Part shown: positions 6,289 through 10,485 of the stretch, one piece after another
How positions within the stretch are numbered: position 1 is the first letter of the stretch
Layout of the letters: each line of letters starts with the position of its first letter
Assembly: GCA_005883855.1 (NCBI GenBank)
Contig: VBAU01000281.1
Coordinates: forward strand, 3,740-14,224
Direction: 5' to 3'
DNA from: Bacteroidota bacterium
GTDB taxonomy: Bacteria > Bacteroidota > Bacteroidia > Chitinophagales > Chitinophagaceae
Length of the DNA: 10,485 nt
Position numbers and translations under genes: made by a program
Notes under the pieces: model-generated
What the model saw: only the letters and a program-made list of their open reading frames with translations
Told to the model about the DNA's origin: nothing
Database searches by the model: none

Positions 6289-7071
6289 ATGCGAACATCA
6301 CATGGGAAAACCGTTATGCTGTTAATTATTCTATTTAGCGTGGTGCTAACATCAAAAGCACAAACTGATCGCTCCGTTACGGTATACCAGTACCGTCGTG
6401 TACCAAATGACAAAGTTGATGAGTTCATAAAACGCGAGACCACGTACTGGAGCAAAGTAGCAGAACATGCAGTAAAGAACAAGACCATGACTTTCTGGGC
6501 GCTGCTTGAAAAGCAGGGTGATTACGATATGCCCAACACGTCAAATTATTTATTCATCAACACGTTTCCCGACATTGACAAAGTGGGTGACGTTTTTGCA
6601 TCTCCGGAGAAGATCACCGGTGTTCCTTATGCGAAAATGGAAACCAATTCGCTTAGCACGACAACCAGCCAGCTTTTCCTTCATGGTGAAAACTGGGAAC
6701 AAGCGGCAAGCGCAAACCCCGCAAAAGATTTTAATTATGTTGTCATGATTTATCACAACACGAATTACCCGGATAGTCTTATTGGTCTCGAGAAAACATA
6801 CTGGGCGCCATTTGTCAAGAAGGCAATGGACAATAAACAAACTCCTCAAATGGCCTGGGGCAATGCCGCGGTGTTGTCGCCATCCGGAGACAACATTAAG
6901 TTCAATACGGTCTCCTATGATTTGTATAAAACACTGCAGAATGCGTTGATGCCAACTTGGGATCCTAAGGTCGAGTTTCCTAACGAAGCTTTGGGCAAAA
7001 TCAATTCTATTGAAATCAATAGGAGAGGTTCTGTTGTTTATCGGGTTGTAAAAGTCGTTGCGGCACAATAA
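6289..7071 (+). CDS. Secreted protein of unknown function with two similar halves
   Basis: I do not recognise a named family. The start at 6289 gives a clean signal peptide (RTSHGK, hydrophobic 9-22, cut after TSKA at 24); an upstream in-frame ATG at 6184 would add 35 residues, including a second hydrophobic stretch, and is less likely. The mature 236 residues hold two related segments. About 31-100 has VYQYRRVP, then E50-x-x-YW (53-54), a KNK-containing helix and FWALL. About 149-220 has YVVMIYHN, then E168-x-x-YW (171-172), a DNK-containing helix and MAWGNAA. Each alternates strand and helix as in ferredoxin-like alpha/beta domains of the NIPSNAP/dimeric-barrel kind, so an internal duplication is likely. 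No catalytic motif or metal site stands out. A strong terminator follows 21 bases on, so it is probably monocistronic. Confidence 0.75.
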   Translation: MRTSHGKTVMLLIILFSVVLTSKAQTDRSVTVYQYRRVPNDKVDEFIKRETTYWSKVAEHAVKNKTMTFWALLEKQGDYDMPNTSNYLFINTFPDIDKVGDVFASPEKITGVPYAKMETNSLSTTTSQLFLHGENWEQAASANPAKDFNYVVMIYHNTNYPDSLIGLEKTYWAPFVKKAMDNKQTPQMAWGNAAVLSPSGDNIKFNTVSYDLYKTLQNALMPTWDPKVEFPNEALGKINSIEINRRGSVVYRVVKVVAAQ

Positions 7072-7092
7072 CCAAGAGTTTTTTTTAAAGAG

Positions 7093-7122
7093 ATGCCGGG
7101 ACTATTCCCGGCATTTTTTATT
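7093..7122 (+). terminator. Rho-independent terminator
   Basis: A 9-bp perfect stem (ATGCCGGGA at 7093-7101 with TCCCGGCAT at 7106-7114), a CTAT loop, and then TTTTTTATTTA. It ends the secreted duplicated-domain gene, whose stop codon lies 21 bases upstream. Confidence 0.9.
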
Positions 7123-7454
7123 TATTACCAGTACGACTAGTGCATGGAGACCTCGCAAGTGCCCAGCCCGAACGGTAAAAATTGAAATGAACATTCGGAT
7201 GCTCGACCAACAACTACTTCGGCACACATGTGCCAACAATCTTTTTTGATATCATGAAAGCCGTAAGTCGCCCCATCAACCTCGCTGGTTCCTAAATTTC
7301 CGGTGGCATGATGGTAGAAATGGTCTCGCTGAGCAGCGTGACAAACGTACAAGAGTGCGACGCAACGGAAGCCTCATTGTATTGCTTCGTCGCTTCGTCC
7401 CTCGCAATGACGTCCTCGTTCCGCTCCTCGCAATGGCAAAACAACGTGCAGCCT
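7123..7454. other. Non-coding stretch between terminator and glnS promoter
   Basis: No supported gene is seen. A 71-codon minus-strand frame (7137-7352) lacks recognisable motifs. The plus-strand frame leading into glnS is open from 7308, but its first 54 codons translate the repeat DNA at 7370-7440 and have no GlnRS similarity, so it is not part of glnS. The stretch may include decayed sequence that I cannot identify. Confidence 0.5.
7391..7438. repeat. Two imperfect copies of a CTCGCAATG repeat
   Basis: Copy 1 (7391-7412) and copy 2 (7417-7438) are 22 bases each, agree at 16 of 22 positions and share the core CCTCGCAATG. An inverse of the core, GTCATTGCGA, lies at 6107-6116. Related sequences of the type TTCGTC-n-CTCGCAATGACG are, as I recall, dispersed in several bacterial genomes, so this is probably an interspersed repeat. 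It lies just upstream of the glnS promoter. Confidence 0.55.
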
Positions 7455-7462
7455 TATCTTTG
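7455..7462 (+). promoter_or_regulatory. glnS promoter, -7 box
   Basis: TATCTTTG is an exact match to the Bacteroidota -7 consensus TAnnTTTG. It ends seven bases before the glnS ATG at 7470, which puts transcription initiation at or next to the start codon and implies a leaderless or nearly leaderless mRNA. No TTG is seen at the usual -33 distance. The box also argues against any start upstream of 7470. Confidence 0.65.
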
Positions 7463-7469
7463 CAATCCT

Positions 7470-9239
7470 ATGGAAGAAGTAAAATCATTGAATTTCTTAG
7501 AAGAGATTATTGAAAAAGATATCAAGGCCGGCAAGTACAAAGAGATCGTTACTCGATTTCCGCCGGAGCCCAATGGATATTTGCATATCGGTCATGCCAC
7601 CAGCATTTGCCTCAACTTCGGGCTCACAAAAAAGTACGGCGGCTATACCAACCTCCGCTTTGATGATACCAACCCCGTCACAGAGGAAACTGAATACGTG
7701 GATAGCATTAAGGACGATGTTCGGTGGCTGGGTTTTGAGTGGAAAAATGAACGCTATGCAAGTGATTATTTTCCGCAGCTTTATGAGTATGCAATCAGGC
7801 TGATAAAAAAAGGGGTGGCTTATGTCGATGACTCGACATCGGAGGAAATAGCGAGCATGAAAGGAACGCCTACCGAGCCCGGTCGCAACAGTCCTTACCG
7901 CAGCCGCAGCGTCGAAGAAAATCTGGATTTGTTTCAAAGAATGAAGAAGGGCGAGTTTCCTGATGGAAGTCGCACACTTCGCGCAAAAATTGACATGGCT
8001 CATCACAACATGCTGATGCGTGACCCGGTGTTGTATCGCATCAAGCACGCTCATCATCATCGCACCGGGGATGAGTGGTGTATTTACCCGATGTATGATA
8101 TGGCGCACGGGCAGAGTGATTCCATTGAGCATGTAACACATTCTATCTGCACATTGGAGTTTGTACCGCATCGTGAATTGTATGATTGGCTGATTGAACA
8201 TCTCGAGATTTTTACCTCACGCCAATATGAATTTGCACGCCGCAACATCAGTTACACGGTGATGAGCAAAAGAAAATTCTTACAACTCGTCAACGACAAA
8301 CATGTAGAAGGCTGGGATGATCCGCGAATGCCTACCATTGCCGGCTTGCGGCGAAGAGGGTATACGCCTGAATCTATCCGCGAGTTTTGTGACAGAGTTG
8401 GAATTGCCAGGAGAGAGATTTTAGCCGATGTAGGCTTGCTGGAATTTTGCATAAGAGAGCATTTGAATAAGATTGCGCTGAGAAGAATGGTAGTATTTGA
8501 TCCGCTGAAAATTGTCATTACGAACTACGGCAGTGAAAGGTCAAACGTGAAGGGTGAAATGGTAGCCGGAATGATAGACGCGAAAGGACAGATGGGCGAA
8601 ACCAGGAACGAGCAACCAGTAACAAGCAACGAGGAAATGGTGCAGAGTGAAAATAATCCGGAGGATCCTGACAGCGGTTATCGCGCGATTCCGTTTTCAT
8701 CGGAGCTGTACATCGAGCGTGAAGATTTTATGGAAAATCCACCGAAGAAATGGTTCCGGTTAGCGCCGGGACAAATGGTACGGTTAAAATCGGCCTACAT
8801 TATCAAGTGTGATGAAATGATCAAAGATGAGAATGGAAAAGTTACGGAACTGCATTGTTCTTATATTCCCGAAAGTCGAAGTGGTCATGATACCTCGGGT
8901 ATTCATGTGAAAGGTACTTTGCACTGGGTGAGTGTGAAACATGCCATCACTTGTGAAGTTAGATTGTACGACCGATTGTTCAGAGTGGAAGATCCTTCCA
9001 GCGAAGAAGGAGATTTTAAAGATTATATCAATCCCGATTCATTGCATATCGTTAAAGCCGCGTATGCGGAGCCATCCTTGATGCATGCCCGTTTTGATGA
9101 GCGTTACCAGTTTTTGCGCAAAGGATATTTTTGTTTAGATAAGGATTCTTCTGAAAGTGCGATAGTATTTAACAGGACAGTTACACTTAAGGATTCGTGG
9201 AAGCCTTCTGCGTTTAAGGGTTCGAAGTCAGAACCGTGA
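7470..9239 (+). CDS. glnS: Glutamine--tRNA ligase
   Basis: GlnRS charges tRNA-Gln with glutamine at the cost of ATP in the cytoplasm. The 589-residue product has the class I signatures: HIGH (39-42) within PPEPNGYLHIGHA, and the KMSKS-type loop VMSKRK (264-269). The catalytic fold, with LRFDDTNP (62-69) and IYPMYDMAHGQSDSIEHVTHS (205-225), is of the GlnRS/eukaryotic GluRS type rather than bacterial GluRS; the anticodon-binding beta-barrel follows (about 340-570). The ATG at 7470 is chosen because conserved sequence begins there and the promoter box lies just before it, although the frame is open further upstream. Residues 354-391 hold about 30 extra residues relative to E. coli GlnRS (554 residues), encoded partly by two heptanucleotide arrays. 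The next gene starts 48 bases on and may be cotranscribed. Confidence 0.97.
   Translation: MEEVKSLNFLEEIIEKDIKAGKYKEIVTRFPPEPNGYLHIGHATSICLNFGLTKKYGGYTNLRFDDTNPVTEETEYVDSIKDDVRWLGFEWKNERYASDYFPQLYEYAIRLIKKGVAYVDDSTSEEIASMKGTPTEPGRNSPYRSRSVEENLDLFQRMKKGEFPDGSRTLRAKIDMAHHNMLMRDPVLYRIKHAHHHRTGDEWCIYPMYDMAHGQSDSIEHVTHSICTLEFVPHRELYDWLIEHLEIFTSRQYEFARRNISYTVMSKRKFLQLVNDKHVEGWDDPRMPTIAGLRRRGYTPESIREFCDRVGIARREILADVGLLEFCIREHLNKIALRRMVVFDPLKIVITNYGSERSNVKGEMVAGMIDAKGQMGETRNEQPVTSNEEMVQSENNPEDPDSGYRAIPFSSELYIEREDFMENPPKKWFRLAPGQMVRLKSAYIIKCDEMIKDENGKVTELHCSYIPESRSGHDTSGIHVKGTLHWVSVKHAITCEVRLYDRLFRVEDPSSEEGDFKDYINPDSLHIVKAAYAEPSLMHARFDERYQFLRKGYFCLDKDSSESAIVFNRTVTLKDSWKPSAFKGSKSEP
8533..8560 (+). repeat. 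Heptanucleotide array within glnS, four units
   Basis: Four consecutive 7-bp units start at 8533, 8540, 8547 and 8554, following the pattern GT[GC]AA[AG]N. They encode residues of about 355-364 of GlnRS in the inserted segment. Unit length is not a multiple of three, so the units are read in successive frames; the total insert keeps the gene open. Confidence 0.7.
8600..8634 (+). repeat. Heptanucleotide array within glnS, five units
   Basis: Five consecutive 7-bp units start at 8600, 8607, 8614, 8621 and 8628, all of the form AAC[CGA]AGN. They encode about residues 377-389 (TRNEQPVTSNEE), a hydrophilic stretch unlike normal GlnRS sequence. It is 39 bases downstream of the first array and differs from it in unit sequence. 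Confidence 0.8.
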
Positions 9240-9263
9240 GATGGTCTTTGTTTGCTATTCAAT

Positions 9264-9271
9264 TACCTTTA
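9264..9271 (+). promoter_or_regulatory. Possible -7 box of the DUF1080 gene
   Basis: TACCTTTA differs from TAnnTTTG in the last base and lies 16 bases before the ATG at 9288. It could drive the downstream gene separately from glnS. No terminator is seen between the two genes. Confidence 0.3.
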
Positions 9272-9287
9272 GTAAAACATAATTTTT

Positions 9288-10133
9288 ATGAGATGCTACA
9301 AATTGGTTGCTCTCATTCTCACCACCACCGTGTTTTGGAGTTTCACAAAGTCATTTACTGGCGACGACTGGAAAAATCTATTTAACGGCAAAGACCTCAC
9401 CGGCTGGGACATCTGGATCGGGCCGCCATTGGATGACGCAGGCAAGATGTTGAGCAAAACGCCTGTGGGATTGAACAACGATCCGAACCATGTCTTTACA
9501 GTCGTCGAACACGAAGGAGAAAAAGTGATCCGCATCTCCGGAGAAAATTGGGGTGGCATTTCGACGAAAGAAGAATATGAGAATTTCCATTTGCAACTGA
9601 AGTTTAAGTGGGGCTCATTGAAATGGGGCCAAAAGAAAAACAAGAAGAGAGACAGCGGTCTTTTGTACTTCGCTGTGGGTGCACATGGTGCAGATTATGG
9701 AGCGTGGATGCGTTCACAGGAATTCCAGATCCAGGAAGGAGACTGCGGCGACTACTGGGGCGTGGCCGGTGGGATGGAAGACATTCCTGTGATCAAGAAA
9801 TCGGATAGTGAGTATGTTTATAGTTCCACGGGACAGATTTATAATTTCGCCGCGACAAGTAATGTAGGGCGGCATTGCATCAAACAGGGCGATGCAGAAA
9901 AGCGATCGGGGGAATGGAACGTGCTTGATCTTTATTGTCATGGTGACACGAGCATACATGTGATCAATGGGAAAGTAATGATGGTGCTTTTTCATTCGCA
10001 ACAATCGGACAATGCAAAGGTGTCGCCACTTAAAAAGGGGAAATTGCAAATTCAATCCGAGGGAGCGGAGGTATTTTATAAAGAAATAAGGATAAAATCT
10101 CTTGATAAAGTTCCACGTGAATTCTTTCAATGA
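9288..10133 (+). CDS. DUF1080 / 3-keto-disaccharide hydrolase domain protein, secreted
   Basis: The 281-residue protein carries a signal peptide (about residues 5-22) and a single DUF1080 domain (PF06439), a concanavalin-like beta-sandwich; some members hydrolyse 3-keto-glycosides. Family hallmarks are LFNGKDLTGWD (31-41), GGISTKEEYENFHLQLKFKW (89-108), KKRDSGLLYF (119-128), WMRSQEFQIQEGDCGDYW (140-157), GEWNVLDLYC (208-217), HVINGKVMMV (224-233) and the final GKLQIQSEGAEVFYKEIRIK (251-270). Enzyme activity is inferred; many members are uncharacterised and may only bind sugars. The RDSG and EFQIQEGDCGD blocks are intact. It lies 48 bases after glnS, a chance neighbour in function, and converges on the DUF819 gene. 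Confidence 0.9.
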   Translation: MRCYKLVALILTTTVFWSFTKSFTGDDWKNLFNGKDLTGWDIWIGPPLDDAGKMLSKTPVGLNNDPNHVFTVVEHEGEKVIRISGENWGGISTKEEYENFHLQLKFKWGSLKWGQKKNKKRDSGLLYFAVGAHGADYGAWMRSQEFQIQEGDCGDYWGVAGGMEDIPVIKKSDSEYVYSSTGQIYNFAATSNVGRHCIKQGDAEKRSGEWNVLDLYCHGDTSIHVINGKVMMVLFHSQQSDNAKVSPLKKGKLQIQSEGAEVFYKEIRIKSLDKVPREFFQ

Positions 10134-10184
10134 ATGTCGAGGGCTGTCGAAATTTTCGTTACCCGCTTCGCGATGCTCAGCACC

Positions 10185-10218
10185 CGTCTCCACTTGTAGA
10201 GATCGGATAGGGGAGACG
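10185..10218. other. Inverted repeat between convergent genes
   Basis: CGTCTCC (10185-10191) and GGAGACG (10212-10218) can pair with a 20-base loop. It sits between the DUF1080 stop and the DUF819 stop, where a bidirectional terminator would be useful, but no T-run follows on either strand, so termination is doubtful. Confidence 0.3.
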
Positions 10219-10238
10219 AAGAAGGCAATGCAAACAAA

Positions 10239-10485
10239 TTATTTCAAAATCTCTACCACTAATATTCCCGCATAAGTTCCAATCGCATTCCCAACAGCGC
10301 CTGCAAGAAGGCCAGGCAGTTGCAGATCGTGCCTGCCCAAACTGTTGGCACAGACGGCCGCACTTGCGGTGCCGCCAATGTTTGCGTTAGAAGCGATAGA
10401 GACAATGTCCCAGTCCTGCTTAAAAAGCCCGGCTATGGTAAAAAGTAATATGGCGTGGATCAACACAAGCATCGTCACCCACAAC
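10239..10485 (-). CDS. DUF819 family membrane protein, 3' part
   Basis: The frame is open to the window edge, so only the C-terminal 81 or so residues are visible. A hydrophobic segment (about TMLVLIHAILLFTIAGLF) precedes SIASNANIGGTASAAVCANSLG, a conserved block of DUF819 (PF05684) proteins, followed by LPGLLAGAVGNAIGTYAGIL, a glycine-rich final membrane segment. DUF819 proteins are multi-pass inner-membrane proteins of about 400 residues with transporter-like folds and unknown substrates. The Met near the window edge is internal, not the start. It is transcribed toward the DUF1080 gene. Confidence 0.83.
   Translation of the reverse strand, partial: LWVTMLVLIHAILLFTIAGLFKQDWDIVSIASNANIGGTASAAVCANSLGRHDLQLPGLLAGAVGNAIGTYAGILVVEILK

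Noticed and set aside
7137..7352. 71-codon minus-strand frame upstream of glnS
   Set aside because: No recognised motif, no plausible start context; the start region overlaps low-complexity and repeat-flanking DNA. It could be decayed coding sequence, but I cannot support it.
7308..7469. N-terminal extension of glnS to give a 643-residue protein
   Set aside because: The extra 54 codons translate the interspersed repeat DNA, have no GlnRS similarity, and lie upstream of the promoter box at 7455-7462.
7497..8201. 234-codon minus-strand frame inside glnS
   Set aside because: It is an antisense shadow of the conserved GlnRS catalytic domain, with no protein motif of its own.
1..10485. CRISPR array, tRNA, rRNA or insertion sequence
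   Set aside because: I looked for regular direct repeats with unique spacers, tRNA cloverleaf arms, and transposase motifs with terminal inverted repeats; none was seen. The 7-bp arrays have no spacers.

Overview
The window looks like chromosomal DNA from a member of the Bacteroidota, probably from the Chitinophagaceae/Cytophagales side. The clues are: start codons mostly without a Shine-Dalgarno sequence; a perfect TAnnTTTG (-7 type) promoter box directly in front of glnS, with near matches before several other genes; many secreted or lipoprotein signal peptides; and a gene set common in this phylum (DUF885, M28 and S41 peptidases, YkuD_2 L,D-transpeptidase, DUF1080, DUF819, reaction-centre-type diheme cytochrome). 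Phylum is inferred from these features, not from a marker gene search.

Layout. 1-489 (+) is the 3' end of a DUF885 protein, followed at 511-654 (+) by a headless TPR fragment that stops right against the end of the next gene. 656-2212 (-) is a secreted M28 carboxypeptidase Q-like peptidase. 2213-2392 holds a palindrome/terminator-like hairpin and a six-unit heptanucleotide repeat. 2393-3043 (-) is a lipoprotein L,D-transpeptidase, and 3237-3683 (-) a SnoaL-like protein with an unusually strong Shine-Dalgarno and its own terminator. Divergent from it, 3945-5201 (+) is an S41 peptidase and 5371-5856 (+) a diheme c-type cytochrome. A 432-base gap without a convincing gene follows. 6289-7071 (+) is an unrecognised secreted protein built from two similar halves and closed by a strong terminator. 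7072-7469 is a non-coding stretch with interspersed repeats and the glnS promoter. 7470-9239 (+) is glnS, then 9288-10133 (+) is a DUF1080 secreted protein. The window ends in the 3' part of a DUF819 membrane protein (-).

Function as a whole. No single pathway unites the genes. Most encode exported enzymes for peptide, cell-wall or sugar turnover, arranged as single genes or short units around the housekeeping gene glnS.

The most interesting signal is a repeat family rather than a gene. Two arrays of 7-bp units lie inside glnS, in frame, in a segment of about 30 extra residues, and a third 7-bp array lies between genes at 2344-2385. Other short repeats lie upstream of glnS. This suggests that short repeats have spread in this genome and that one entered an essential gene without breaking it.
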